A stretch of 64,000 nucleotides of DNA. Origin: Promicromonospora sp049532985 (lineage in GTDB: Bacteria; Actinomycetota; Actinomycetes; Actinomycetales; Cellulomonadaceae). Positions 25,176 to 34,348 of this stretch are shown piece after piece (within the stretch, counting starts at the first letter, position 1; each line of letters begins with the position of its first letter). Under the pieces are notes generated by a model that had not been told where the DNA came from, made no database searches, and saw only the letters and a program-made list of their open reading frames with translations. The stretch lies in the NCBI RefSeq assembly GCF_049532985.1, contig NZ_CP186693.1, forward strand, positions 5,208,001 through 5,272,000, given 5' to 3'. The position numbers and the translations under genes were made by a program.

Positions 25176-25335
25176 GTTACGAACCTGCCGGTCGTCGATG
25201 TCCGGGCAGAGGCTTCCATGCGGCGATCCGGGGAACGGGTGGCGTCGAGACGGTAACCGCGGGACAGGATGTCACGTTCCTGACCGTAGCGGAGCCACGA
25301 GCCACCTGGCATGGGGAACACCCCTGAACCGACCC

Positions 25336-26676
25336 TCAGTGCTGCCGTGGGACGGTCCTGCGCGTCCGCGCGAGCTGCACCAGCCGGACGACGGCCCCGA
25401 TCAGCAGCGCCACGAGCAGCGCGTTGCGCAGCGCCCCCACGGTCGTGGCCAGCGGCCAGCCGCCGAGGAACTCGCCGTAGCGGATCGGGTAGATCTCCAT
25501 GGTCAGCCGCGCCACGATCAGGGTGCCGAGGGCGGGCAGGAACCAGGTACGCCGGGTGCCCTGGCTGCGACTGCCCAGCGCGATGGCGGCCGCCAGCGGC
25601 GGCCCGATCCAGGCGATGAACTGGGGCGAGCCCACCTTGTTGAAGACGATGAGCGCGAGCAGCTCCGCGGCGGCACCGAGCAGCAGGATGTCGCCCACCC
25701 GGTCCTGGCGCCGCCGGGCGGTCCACCAGACGAGCGCCGCCAAGAGGATCGCGGCCACCGGGAGCGCGACGTCCAGCGCCTGGGCCACGGCGTCCGGCCC
25801 TGCCCCGAGCACCTCGTAGGTGTAGATGACGTCGTCGTACTCGACCTGGATCGAGGAGTCCCACAGCCGCGCCACCGTGAACGGCGTGGCGGCGACCGAC
25901 TCCACCTGGAGCTGCCGGTCGCCCTGCTCGCCGAACACGTCGAGCACGTTGTCCTGCCCGCCACCCGCCACCGCGACGCCCACGACGACGGCGGTCACCG
26001 CAGCTCCCGGAAGCACGACGTTCCGCAGCAGGTCCTTGAGGTTCGACGTGGTCGCGGCGAGCGCGAGGGCCACCGCACCCGGGGCGATCTTGATCCAGGC
26101 ACCCACCGTGGCCAGCGTCATGGCGAGGGCGGGGCGCCGGACCGCGACGAGCAGCGCCACCAGGATGATCGGGGCCAGCAGGCCGTCGAGCCGGCCGATC
26201 CAGATCGGGCCGAGGGCGGCGAGGAACGCGAGCCAGAACCAGACGGCGGCCGGCCCGTGCGGCCGCGCCCGGCCGAGCACGGCCACGGCGACGGCGTTGG
26301 CAGCCGTCACCAGGCCCATCCACACCCAGTAGTAGCCGTCCGTCGAGCTGGTCAGCAGAGCCGGGACGGCCATCGGCCCCAGCGCGCCGAGCGGGTACAC
26401 CCAGTCGTAGCTGAAGACGGGCCACCACCCGTCGCTCATCCCGGTGCGGACCCACCACTCGTACAGGTTCACGTCGCCGAGGATCTGCCCCCCGAAGACC
26501 CAGGCCTGCAGGATGATCCAGCCGTGCACCAGCACGAACCCGGCCCACAGGGCCGGCCACGAGGTGACGATCCGGCTGGCGGACCGCAGGAGGTCCCTGC
26601 CCCCGGTCCGGGGGCTGGTCGAGATGTCTGACGGGCTCGGCACGGGCCACATCCTTGCACTGATCGACGGCGGCAT
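25336..26676 (-). CDS. Polytopic membrane protein, GT87/DUF2029-like mannosyltransferase
   Basis: 446 residues with about 10-12 predicted membrane helices, starting around residue 38. A loop after the first helix (GDVNLYEWWVRTGMSDGWWPVFSYDW) carries acidic residues where polyprenyl-phosphate-mannose transferases have their catalytic Asp, and YPLGALG resembles the YPP-type motif of GT87. It lies 160 bp upstream of mgtA on the same strand, consistent with extracytoplasmic mannose addition. Exact enzyme uncertain. Confidence 0.7.
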   Translation of the reverse strand: MPPSISARMWPVPSPSDISTSPRTGGRDLLRSASRIVTSWPALWAGFVLVHGWIILQAWVFGGQILGDVNLYEWWVRTGMSDGWWPVFSYDWVYPLGALGPMAVPALLTSSTDGYYWVWMGLVTAANAVAVAVLGRARPHGPAAVWFWLAFLAALGPIWIGRLDGLLAPIILVALLVAVRRPALAMTLATVGAWIKIAPGAVALALAATTSNLKDLLRNVVLPGAAVTAVVVGVAVAGGGQDNVLDVFGEQGDRQLQVESVAATPFTVARLWDSSIQVEYDDVIYTYEVLGAGPDAVAQALDVALPVAAILLAALVWWTARRRQDRVGDILLLGAAAELLALIVFNKVGSPQFIAWIGPPLAAAIALGSRSQGTRRTWFLPALGTLIVARLTMEIYPIRYGEFLGGWPLATTVGALRNALLVALLIGAVVRLVQLARTRRTVPRQH

Positions 26677-26718
26677 CGGCGGACGAAGGGTATCGCCTCC
26701 GGCCCGATGGTCCGGCGG

Positions 26719-27633
26719 TCACGGGACGAGGTAGGCGACATCGCCGTTCGAGCTGCGCATCTCGACGGTCCGGTCGGCGTCCGGGTCGGTGGGTCCCTCG
26801 ACGACCTGATCGCCGTTCGACGTCTGGACGGTCAGGGCCACGGGTTCGCCGTCACCGACGACGGTGATGCGCCCGTTGCTGGTCTCCCCGTAGACGTTCC
26901 CCTCCACCGCGGAGATCTCCACGGAGCCGTTGCTGGTCCGGGCCCACGCGTCGCCGGCCACGGTGCCGACCGTGATCCGGCCGTTGCTGCTCTCGCTGGT
27001 GACCGAGCCGTCCACCTCGTCCACGGAGACCTCGCCGTTGGAGGAGGAGGCCTCCACGTCGGAGCCGGTGTTCCGCACGGTGACGTCCCCGTTGCTGGAC
27101 CGCGCCACCACCGCGCCGCCGATGTCGGCCACCTCGATCCGGCCGTTGCTCGACCGCACGGAGAGCTCGCCGGCCAGCCCGCTGGCCACGACGTCGCCGT
27201 TCTCGGTGACCACCACCACCTCCGTGGCGGCGGGCAGGGTCACCTCCAGGGAGCCCGAGCAGCGGGGGAGGAAGGCAGTCCAGTCGCAGCGGTGGGTGAT
27301 CTCCAGCCGGTCCGCCGACTCGTCCGCGGCGTACCGGGGATCGCGGAGGCCGCTGCGGGCGACGGCGTCGACCTCGACGTCGCCCTCGGCGGCCGTGACG
27401 GTCACGTCGCCGTCGGCCACCAGCTCCACGGTCCCCACGGCGTCGTAGGTCCGGTGGGTGGTGGCCGTCTCGGACATCATGAGGTCCACCAGGAACAGCG
27501 CGCCGACGCCGATGGCGGCGAGGCCGAGCACACCGCCGAGCGTCGTCAGGACACGGGCGGTGGCACCGCGCTGCGGCGGTGCGGGGGCGTACGCGGCGTC
27601 CTGGGTGGAGCCGCCGGGAACGGGCTGGGTCAT
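26719..27633 (-). CDS. DUF4097-type membrane-anchored beta-repeat protein
   Basis: 304 residues. A cytoplasmic Pro-rich N-terminus and one transmembrane helix (about 30-52) lead to an external repeat domain. (S/T)-S-N-G recurs at 161, 179, 197, 215, 233 and 251, exactly every 18 residues, with ENG at 144 and further copies at 271 and 294. This indicates a beta-solenoid. Two Cys (116, 125) may pair. The gene overlaps the response regulator gene by 4 bp, so its level is tied to that two-component system. Function unknown. Confidence 0.87.
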   Translation of the reverse strand: MTQPVPGGSTQDAAYAPAPPQRGATARVLTTLGGVLGLAAIGVGALFLVDLMMSETATTHRTYDAVGTVELVADGDVTVTAAEGDVEVDAVARSGLRDPRYAADESADRLEITHRCDWTAFLPRCSGSLEVTLPAATEVVVVTENGDVVASGLAGELSVRSSNGRIEVADIGGAVVARSSNGDVTVRNTGSDVEASSSNGEVSVDEVDGSVTSESSNGRITVGTVAGDAWARTSNGSVEISAVEGNVYGETSNGRITVVGDGEPVALTVQTSNGDQVVEGPTDPDADRTVEMRSSNGDVAYLVP

Positions 27634-28292
27634 GAGCGGGATCCGTTCTGGTCGAGCCAGCGCAGCACGGCGAGCACCCGGCGGTGGTCGTCGGCGGCCG
27701 GCGGGAGGCCGAGCTTGGTCAGGATGTTGGTCACGTGCTTCTCCACGGCGGCCAGCCCCACCACGAGGCGGTCCGCGATCGCGGCGTTGGAGCGGCCCTC
27801 GGCCATCAGCGCGAGCACCTCGCGCTCGCGCCGGGTCAGCACGTCGAGGTCGGAGCCGGGATGGCGGGCGATGATCTGCGTGACCACCTCGGGGTCCACG
27901 ACCGTGCCGCCCCCGGACACCCGGGTGACCGCGTCGAGGAACTCGTCGACGTCGGCGATGCGGTCCTTGAGCACGTAGCCCAGGCCGCGCGCCCCGCGGG
28001 CGAACAGCTCGCTCGCGTAGCTCTGCTCCACGTACTGCGAGAGCACGAGGACGGGCAGGTCGGGGTGCAGGCTGCGCAGGTGCACGGCCGCGCGCAGCCC
28101 CTCGTCCGTGTGGGACGGCGGCATCCGCACGTCGGTGACCAGCAGGTCGGGCAGCTCGGCGTCCGGCAGGGACAGGGCCCTGACGAGGGTGCCGGCGTCC
28201 GCGTACCCGGTCACGGTGTGGCCCTCGGCCACGAGCAGCCGGGTCAGGCCGTCCAGGAGGAGGACGGAGTCCTCCGCGATCACGATGCGCAC
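27630..28292 (-). CDS. NarL/LuxR-family response regulator
   Basis: 220 residues from GTG 28292. The receiver domain has the acidic pair in IAEDSV (E7, D8), phospho-acceptor D54 (LLVTDVRMP) and a conserved Lys in YVLKDRI. The LuxR-type helix-turn-helix at the end reads LTRREREVLALMAEGRSNAA then IADRL. It overlaps the kinase gene by 13 bp and the DUF4097 gene by 4 bp, forming a three-gene operon. Confidence 0.93.
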   Translation of the reverse strand: MRIVIAEDSVLLLDGLTRLLVAEGHTVTGYADAGTLVRALSLPDAELPDLLVTDVRMPPSHTDEGLRAAVHLRSLHPDLPVLVLSQYVEQSYASELFARGARGLGYVLKDRIADVDEFLDAVTRVSGGGTVVDPEVVTQIIARHPGSDLDVLTRREREVLALMAEGRSNAAIADRLVVGLAAVEKHVTNILTKLGLPPAADDHRRVLAVLRWLDQNGSRS

Positions 28293-29674
28293 GGGACCTC
28301 CACGGTCAGGCGGGTGCCCTTGCCGGGCGGGCTGTCGAGCTCGAACGTGCCGTCCAGGGCGGCGACCCGGCCGCGCAGGCCGGTCAGCCCGCCGTCGGCG
28401 GACAGCTCGGCGCCGCCGCGGCCGTCGTCGGACACCGCGACGCGCAGGCGTGCGGGGCCGCCGTCGCGGACCACGCTCGCGTGCACCAGCACGAGGTCCG
28501 CGGCGGCGTGCTTGGCCACGTTGGTCAGGGCCTCGGCGACCACGAAGTACGCCGCGGCCTGTGCTGCCGGGCTCGCCGGGGTGAGGTCGCCCGCGACCTC
28601 GACCCGGACCGGGACCGGGCTGCGGCCCGCGAGCGCGGACAGTGCGGCGTCCAGCCCGCGGTCGGACAGGACGGCGGGGTGGATGCCGCGCACCAGGTCG
28701 CGCAGCTCGGCGAGCGTCTCCTTGATCTCGCGGTGCGCGAGCTCCAGGGCGGCGACGGCGTGCCCGGGGTCCTTGTCGGCGAGCCGGCGGGCCACGCCCA
28801 GCTCGACGCCGAGCGCGACGAGGCGCTGCTGGGCGCCGTCGTGCAGGTCGCGCTCGATGCGGCGGCGCTCGGTGTCGGCGGCGGAGACGGCGGCCGTGCG
28901 CGACTCGGTGAGGGCCACGGCCCGTTCCTGTGCCGTGTGCGCGGCGGCCTCGGCCACGCGGGTCTCCCGCTCGGCGGCGACGAGGCGGGCGCGGGCCACC
29001 TCGGCCGCGGAGGGGCCGAGCAGCACCGTGGCCAGGCGTACCACGAGGTAGGACCCGTACTGGGCGAGGGTGGCCGCCGTCCACACGAGCACGACGGCGG
29101 CCGCCACCGCACCGCCGACGACGGCGGGCCACGGCAGCCCGGACCACTGTGCCAGGCCGCTGCCCCGGCCTGCTGCCGCGAACACCACGGCCGCGACCGC
29201 CCCCGCCGCCAGGGCGGTGGCGGTCGCGAAGAACAAGGAGGTCGTGAGCAGCCCCAGGAAGGCGTACAGCGTGGCGGCCCAGGCGCGGTCGTCGCGCACC
29301 GGGGCCCACAGCCGGGACCAGGACGAGCGGCTCGTCGGGAGCGGCCCCGGCTGCGGGGCGGCGAGCCGTACGCCGGTCTGGCGGGCGACGCGGGCGCGCT
29401 CGGCCGTGCCGAACCGCCGCGCGAGCAGGAGCCCGAGGGCGAGGAGCGGCACTCCGACGCCCAGGGCGGGGACCAGCCCCGACGAGACCAGGACGAGGAT
29501 CCACAGGGTGAGGCCCGCGGTCAGGTGCCAGACCCACCCCACGGCCAGCGCGGCGACGGCGCGCCGGGTCGCGGGGTGGTACGGGGCCTGGAAGAACGCC
29601 GCCCCGGAGGTGAGTGCGGGGGCGACGTGGTCCGCGAGGGTGCGGGGTGGGCCGTCATCGCTGGTCATGGGCAC
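28280..29674 (-). CDS. Sensor histidine kinase (HisKA_3, NarX/DesK class)
   Basis: 464 residues (alternative ATG at 29668). Two pairs of membrane helices (about 38-85 and 128-215), the second pair followed by a coiled coil, precede the dimerisation/phosphotransfer motif ERDLHDGAQQRLVALG (His acceptor) and the HATPase domain with EALTNVAKHA and SDDGRGG. Short extracytoplasmic loops suggest it senses a membrane signal. It phosphorylates the overlapping NarL-type regulator. Confidence 0.92.
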   Translation of the reverse strand: MPMTSDDGPPRTLADHVAPALTSGAAFFQAPYHPATRRAVAALAVGWVWHLTAGLTLWILVLVSSGLVPALGVGVPLLALGLLLARRFGTAERARVARQTGVRLAAPQPGPLPTSRSSWSRLWAPVRDDRAWAATLYAFLGLLTTSLFFATATALAAGAVAAVVFAAAGRGSGLAQWSGLPWPAVVGGAVAAAVVLVWTAATLAQYGSYLVVRLATVLLGPSAAEVARARLVAAERETRVAEAAAHTAQERAVALTESRTAAVSAADTERRRIERDLHDGAQQRLVALGVELGVARRLADKDPGHAVAALELAHREIKETLAELRDLVRGIHPAVLSDRGLDAALSALAGRSPVPVRVEVAGDLTPASPAAQAAAYFVVAEALTNVAKHAAADLVLVHASVVRDGGPARLRVAVSDDGRGGAELSADGGLTGLRGRVAALDGTFELDSPPGKGTRLTVEVPCAS

Positions 29675-29764
29675 GACACTAGGCGGACGCGCAGGCTGCG
29701 CGACATGCCGTCACCCCACGGCCCGGGTCTCGGGTTTCCCCTACCCTGCCTCCGCGCGGAGGGC

Positions 29765-30985
29765 TCAGGCGAAGGCGCTGGTACCCGTGATCTCGCGGCC
29801 GATGATGAGTGCCTGCATGCTCTCGGTGCCCTCGTAGGTGTGCAGGGCCTCGATGTCGGCAAAGTGCCGCGCCACCCGGTTCTCCAGCAGGATGCCGTTG
29901 CCGCCGAGCAGGTCGCGGGCGATCGCCGCGATCTCGCGCGCGCCGCGCGTGCACGTGTACTTGGCGAGCGACGCCTGCGGGCCGGTGAGCTGCTCGGCCT
30001 CGTCGAGCCGCGTCATCTGCTTCACCAGGAGCTGCATCTGCGTGAGGATCGACAGCATCTTGGTCAGCCGCTCCTGCACCATCTGGCTCGCCGCGAGCGG
30101 GCGGCCGAACTGCGCGCGCTGCTGCGAGTAGGCCACGGCGGCCTCGTAGCAGGCGATGGCCTGCCCGACGGCGCCCCAGGCCACGCCGAGGCGGGTCGCG
30201 AACAGCACACGGCCGGTGTCCTTGAAGGAGCGCGCCTTCGGCAGCAGGTTCTCGGCCGGGACGAACACGTCGTTCAGCACGATGTGCGCCTGGTGGATCG
30301 CGCGCAGCGAGACCTTGCCCTGGATGGTCGTCGCCTCGTAGCCCGGGGTGTCCTGGGGAACGATGTAGCCGTGCACCTGGCCGTCCTCGCCACGGGCCCA
30401 GACCACCGAGATGTCGCCGATCGAGCCGAAGCCGATCCACTTCTTCTCGCCGTTGATCACGTAGCCCTCGACGCCGTCGCGCGTCTCCCTGACGGCGGAG
30501 GTCTCCAGGCCCACGGAGTCCGAGCCGTGCGTGGGCTCGGTCAGCGCGAACGCGCCCAGGATCTCGCCGCGGGCCATGGGCCCGGCGTACTTCTCGACCT
30601 GCTCGTCGGAGCCGAGCATCACGATCGAGCGCAGCGCCAGGCCGCCCTGCACGCCGCAGATCGTGGTCACGGAGCCGTCACCGCGGGACATCTCCATCGC
30701 GGCCAGGCCCTCGGCCATCTTCGAGACCTTCGGGAAGCCGGGCACGTCCACGCCGTCGCGCAGGAAGTCCAGCTCGGCCATGCGCTTGACCAGGTCCATG
30801 GGGACCTCGTACCGCTCCCAGTAGCCGTCGATGACGGGCAGGACCTCGTCCTGCACGAACCGGCGGACCGCGAGCTGCCAGGCCCGCTCCTCCTCCGTGA
30901 CGTCGGCGAAGGCGCCGGCGAAGTCGATGTCGAGCGGTTGCGAGACGTCGTAGGCGGGCGCCGTCACCCCGGGAGTCTGAGTCAT
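29765..30985 (-). CDS. Acyl-CoA dehydrogenase, glutaryl-CoA-dehydrogenase-like
   Basis: 406 residues. FAD/acyl-CoA signatures are FALTEPTHGSDS, INGEKKWIGFGSIGD and QFGRPLAASQMVQERL. The catalytic glutamate sits in HTYEGTESMQALIIGREITG, which matches the glutaryl-CoA dehydrogenase subgroup. It would oxidise an acyl-CoA, passing electrons to ETF, in amino-acid or acid catabolism. It is monocistronic; the pathway is not evident from neighbours. Confidence 0.87.
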   Translation of the reverse strand: MTQTPGVTAPAYDVSQPLDIDFAGAFADVTEEERAWQLAVRRFVQDEVLPVIDGYWERYEVPMDLVKRMAELDFLRDGVDVPGFPKVSKMAEGLAAMEMSRGDGSVTTICGVQGGLALRSIVMLGSDEQVEKYAGPMARGEILGAFALTEPTHGSDSVGLETSAVRETRDGVEGYVINGEKKWIGFGSIGDISVVWARGEDGQVHGYIVPQDTPGYEATTIQGKVSLRAIHQAHIVLNDVFVPAENLLPKARSFKDTGRVLFATRLGVAWGAVGQAIACYEAAVAYSQQRAQFGRPLAASQMVQERLTKMLSILTQMQLLVKQMTRLDEAEQLTGPQASLAKYTCTRGAREIAAIARDLLGGNGILLENRVARHFADIEALHTYEGTESMQALIIGREITGTSAFA

Positions 30986-31080
30986 GCCTCCATGGTGCTC
31001 CGGTACCGGATCTCAGGTCAAGCGATACGGCGTCTCATTGAGGGTTGGGGGTGCCGGGCTGTCCGGACCGCGCCGGAGGG

Positions 31081-32220
31081 TCAGCCCGCGTGCCGGCAGA
31101 CCCGTCCGTGCGCCCACGGCTGCGGGCTCGTACGGACCCGCTCGCCCGACGCCGCGGCCCGCCGTACGGCGAGCTGGAGGTACTGGTCCTGTGCCGCCTC
31201 GGCCACGGAGTACGGCGACGGAGCGCCGTCCAGCACGTGGTCGGCCATCGCGGCGACGAGGCGGGCGATCGACAGCTCGTCGTCGGGCAGGCGGGCCGGG
31301 CGGAACGCATTGCGGTACAGCCACTCGCCGTCGAGCGTGTACCCGCGCAGGAACATGCCCTCGTGGCTGCCGGCGCCACCCGCGGCCACCCGCTCCAGCA
31401 TGGCGTGCCGCGGCAGGCCGTCCGGGCCCACGTGACGTACCACGTCGTCGCGCAGCTCGCCCCGTTCGCCACGGACCAGGAGCGTGGGGGAGCGGACCCA
31501 CGAGCGGTACTGCACGTCGTCGAACTCGTAGGTGCCGAGCCGGTCGCCGAAGTCCAGCCAGGCGGTCGCGCGAACCGTGTCGACCAGGGCACGGTCTTCG
31601 GGGTCGTCCGCACGGCTGGGGCTCGGCAGCACGCGGCGCGCGTCGCGCCGGGCGGTGATCACGGCGTCGTCGAAGCCGATGCCCAGCGCCCGCCGCAGCA
31701 CGCTGATGCCGTGGTAGTCGTGGGCCACGGCGACGTGCGCGTCGGTCACGGTGCCGAGCCGGCCCGACGCCGCGACCGCGAGCTGTGCGCCGATCAGCGG
31801 TTCCAGGTGGTACTGCTCGGCCACGTGCACGCAGGCGCCGTCGTCCACGAGCCGCTGCAGGGTGGCAAGCTCTTCGACGGTGCCCGCCGCGGGCGTCTCC
31901 GTGAGCACGGGGACACCCGCGGCGGCGAGGTCGCGGACCACGGGCTGGGCGGGGCCCGCGGGCAGGGTGAGCACGACGAGGTCGGGGCGGCCGGCGGCCA
32001 GCAGCTCGGAGACCGTGGCCCAGGCAGGCGCGGGAAGGCCGGGGAGCCCGGCCGCCGGCAGGCCGCCGGCGGAGAGCGCCTCCCGGTCCGCCGCGTTGCG
32101 CGTGGCCACGCCCGCCACCTCGAAGCGTCCCGGCAGCGCGTGCAGTACGCGCAGCACCGTTCGGGCGCGGAAGCCCGATCCGACGATCCCGACCCGTGCC
32201 GTACGCCCCTGTGCGTTCAC
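31081..32220 (-). CDS. Gfo/Idh/MocA-family oxidoreductase
   Basis: 379 residues from GTG 32220. The Rossmann start RVGIVGSGFRARTVLRVL, a PVLTETPAAGTVEEL helix (equivalent to the EKP motif, here ETP) and VAEQYHLEP in the catalytic region fit the family. The C-terminal beta-sheet domain follows. NAD(P)-dependent oxidation or reduction of a sugar or inositol-like compound is expected. The replacement of the usual Lys in EKP by Thr is notable and could mean loss of dehydrogenase activity. It lies 44 bp downstream of ribM. Confidence 0.82.
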   Translation of the reverse strand: MNAQGRTARVGIVGSGFRARTVLRVLHALPGRFEVAGVATRNAADREALSAGGLPAAGLPGLPAPAWATVSELLAAGRPDLVVLTLPAGPAQPVVRDLAAAGVPVLTETPAAGTVEELATLQRLVDDGACVHVAEQYHLEPLIGAQLAVAASGRLGTVTDAHVAVAHDYHGISVLRRALGIGFDDAVITARRDARRVLPSPSRADDPEDRALVDTVRATAWLDFGDRLGTYEFDDVQYRSWVRSPTLLVRGERGELRDDVVRHVGPDGLPRHAMLERVAAGGAGSHEGMFLRGYTLDGEWLYRNAFRPARLPDDELSIARLVAAMADHVLDGAPSPYSVAEAAQDQYLQLAVRRAAASGERVRTSPQPWAHGRVCRHAG

Positions 32221-32264
32221 GTGCGCCGACGGTACGCGATCGGGGTCAGGGCCGGGGTCAGCGG

Positions 32265-32948
32265 TCAGGCAGGCGCGGCGACGGCGCTGTGCGCCGTGCC
32301 CTCCCGCCGGCTGATGCGCCACCACGCGAAGAACCCGACCAGGGTGAACACGCCGTAGATCACGTACATCAGCGCGGTCGCCCAGTACCCGGCGGAGAAG
32401 AGCAGAGGTACGCCGACCAGGTCGACGGCCACCCAGATCAGCCAGAACTCGACCCAGCCCTTGGCCATGCCGTAGGTGGCGAGCACGGAGCCCGTGAAGA
32501 TCCAGGCGTCGGCCCACACCGGCTCGTACGAGCCGAGGGCGCGGAACAGCGGGGTCAGGAGCAGGGTCCCGGCGAGCATCCCGGTGACCAGGCCGACGCG
32601 GGCCCGCCAGGAGGCCCAGGCCGGGTGCACGGCCACGGTGCCCACGCCGCCCGTCCGCTGCGTCTGCCGCCAGCGGTACCAGCCATAGACCGAGACGGCG
32701 ATGAACATGATCTGGCGCCCGGCCTGCCCCAGCATGTCGGCGCGGCCCGTCTCGCCGAACCAGGAGCCCATGAAGACGGTGAAGAGCACGACGTTGCCGA
32801 CGATGCCCACCGGCCAGGCCCACACCTTGCGCCGCAGCCCGCCCAGGGCGGAGGCCAGGCCGAACAGGTTGCCGATGACCTCGCGCCAGTAGATCTGCTG
32901 GTCGCCGACCAGGAACGTCGCGTCGTAGGCGGCGCGGAACCAGTCCAT
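32265..32948 (-). CDS. ribM: Riboflavin transporter, PnuC-like (RibM/PnuX)
   Basis: 227 residues from ATG 32948, with about seven membrane helices of the PnuC fold (YWREVIGNLFGLASALGG; WAWPVGIVGNVVLF; a WAD..F region; WLIWVAVDLVG). PnuC proteins move nicotinamide riboside, but the FMN riboswitch just upstream shows control by flavin. That combination is the known actinobacterial riboflavin transporter RibM/PnuX. It imports riboflavin by facilitated diffusion, trapped by kinase action. Confidence 0.85.
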   Translation of the reverse strand: MDWFRAAYDATFLVGDQQIYWREVIGNLFGLASALGGLRRKVWAWPVGIVGNVVLFTVFMGSWFGETGRADMLGQAGRQIMFIAVSVYGWYRWRQTQRTGGVGTVAVHPAWASWRARVGLVTGMLAGTLLLTPLFRALGSYEPVWADAWIFTGSVLATYGMAKGWVEFWLIWVAVDLVGVPLLFSAGYWATALMYVIYGVFTLVGFFAWWRISRREGTAHSAVAAPA

Positions 32949-33062
32949 GTCTCTTTCCCTCTCCGAAGTCCGCACACGGGGACTCCGGGGTGAGGGCCGG
33001 CGCGCCACGACGGCGCCGACGACGGCACGGTGCCGGGACCCCGAGGGGTCGGCGGAGCGCGC

Positions 33063-33202
33063 CGCACGTGCTTCCTCCCATCCGGACTTTCACCGTCGGT
33101 CCTGGAATCTCACCAGGTCAACCAGGTCCCTCCCGAAGGAACGACCCGGGTCGCGGACTATCACCGCCGGCTCGGAATTTCACCGACCCCGGAGCACGTG
33201 TG
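33063..33202 (-). ncRNA. FMN riboswitch (RFN element)
   Basis: Read on the minus strand, the conserved blocks appear in order: GGGGTCGGTGAAATTCCGAG, CCGGCGGTGATAGTCCGCGA, GGTGAGATTCCAGGACC, then GACGGTGAAAGTCCGGATGG and GAGGAAGCACGT. The P1 stem is CACGTGCTCC with GGAAGCACGTG. It ends 114 bases before the ribM start codon. FMN binding would reduce ribM expression when flavin is plentiful, at transcription or initiation level. Confidence 0.93.
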
Positions 33203-33303
33203 CAACTGCTGCTGCACGATCTCTAGCGGAACACAGGATGCCACGGGTGCATTCCCCCGGGAACGGGCCCGGGATGTCCGGTGCGCCACACGGGCCGGAC
33301 CGG

Positions 33304-34053
33304 TCAGACCAGGGCGTCGCGGACGGCGCGGGCCACCTCGTCGGGCCCGGCCACCCCCTCCACCACGGTGACGACCACGCGCCGCGACGCGGGGGCGCCG
33401 TCGGCGGCCAGCGGGCTGGCCGAGGTGCCGAGGACGGCGGCTCGCCGCAGGTCGGCGAACGCCTCCTCCAGTTCGGGGCGCAGGTCGAGCGACGGCGTGC
33501 GCAGCCAGCGCCGCAGGATCGCGTTGTGCACCGCGACCACGGACGCCGCGAACGCGATCGACGCCGTGGAGGCCGACCGCTCCGGCGGCAGGGTGTCGCG
33601 CAGGTAGTGCGTGAACGCCCGCTCGTAGCGGTGCGTCGTGATGAGCTCCCGGTCGCGCAGCGCCGGGACCTGCTGCAGCAGGGCGTAGCGGGCGAGCGAC
33701 GTCTCGCGCTGGCCCACGTGGTGGTCGAACACCATGCGCGCCGCGCGGCACACCTCGAGGTACGGGTCCACGTCGGGGTCCCAGGCGCGGCCCAGGTCGT
33801 GCCCCGACTCCTCGCTGGCCCGGGCGTCGGGCCGGGTGGCGGCCAGCATGACCACCACCTCCTCCAGCAGCAGCTCGTGGTCGGCGAAGACCACGTCCTC
33901 CTTGGAGCGGAAGCGGCGGAAGAACGTCGCGCGGCTCACCTTGGCGGCGTCGGCGATCTCCTCGACGGTGGTTCCCTCGTACCCCTGCCGAGTGAACAGG
34001 TCCACCGCAGCGTCGACAGCCTGCGCGTGCGTGTGGGTACGGACGGCGGTCAT
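33304..34053 (-). CDS. TetR-family regulator
   Basis: 249 residues. The helix-turn-helix region is GTTVEEIADAAKVSRATFFR (about 27-46) followed by RFRSKEDVVF. The long C-terminal domain resembles MftR-like or AcrR-like ligand domains and ends in an additional tail (about 200-249). No neighbour is an obvious target; the divergent gene is a small membrane protein. Ligand unknown. Confidence 0.87.
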   Translation of the reverse strand: MTAVRTHTHAQAVDAAVDLFTRQGYEGTTVEEIADAAKVSRATFFRRFRSKEDVVFADHELLLEEVVVMLAATRPDARASEESGHDLGRAWDPDVDPYLEVCRAARMVFDHHVGQRETSLARYALLQQVPALRDRELITTHRYERAFTHYLRDTLPPERSASTASIAFAASVVAVHNAILRRWLRTPSLDLRPELEEAFADLRRAAVLGTSASPLAADGAPASRRVVVTVVEGVAGPDEVARAVRDALV

Positions 34054-34123
34054 GCCAGGCAGGCTACCGCGTGCCCCCCGAGCCCCGTGAAGACTCCTTG
34101 AGCAAACCGTGACCTGCGCGACG

Positions 34124-34348
34124 CTAATTTTCCTGGGACGGGATCTTGCCCGACCGGAGTCTGCGCAGGTAGCGCACCTCGCGCACGGCCATGAGCAGTG
34201 CGAGCACCCCGGGGACGGCGGCCCACGGATGACCGAGCACGACGCCCAGCAGGCACACGAGGAAGATCAGCCCACCGCCCACGACGGTGGCGAGGCTGCC
34301 CCAGCGGATCCCGGTCACGGGGTGAGCGTAGTCTGCGAGACGTGACAC
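34124..34348 (-). CDS. Small two-helix membrane protein
   Basis: 74 residues from GTG 34348. Two hydrophobic segments (about 17-37 and 41-58) are followed by a basic tail, so it is probably an inner-membrane protein with a cytoplasmic C-terminus. The start codon overlaps the divergent start of the LLM oxidoreductase by 7 bp. Another in-frame GTG lies 30 bp inside. No family recognised. Confidence 0.55.
   Translation of the reverse strand: MSRLADYAHPVTGIRWGSLATVVGGGLIFLVCLLGVVLGHPWAAVPGVLALLMAVREVRYLRRLRSGKIPSQEN

Noticed and set aside
28481..31435. A 984-codon open frame on the plus strand
   Set aside because: It lies opposite the histidine kinase, response regulator neighbourhood and acyl-CoA dehydrogenase, which have clear motifs. 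Its product is Gly/Arg/His-rich low-complexity sequence typical of antisense frames in GC-rich DNA.
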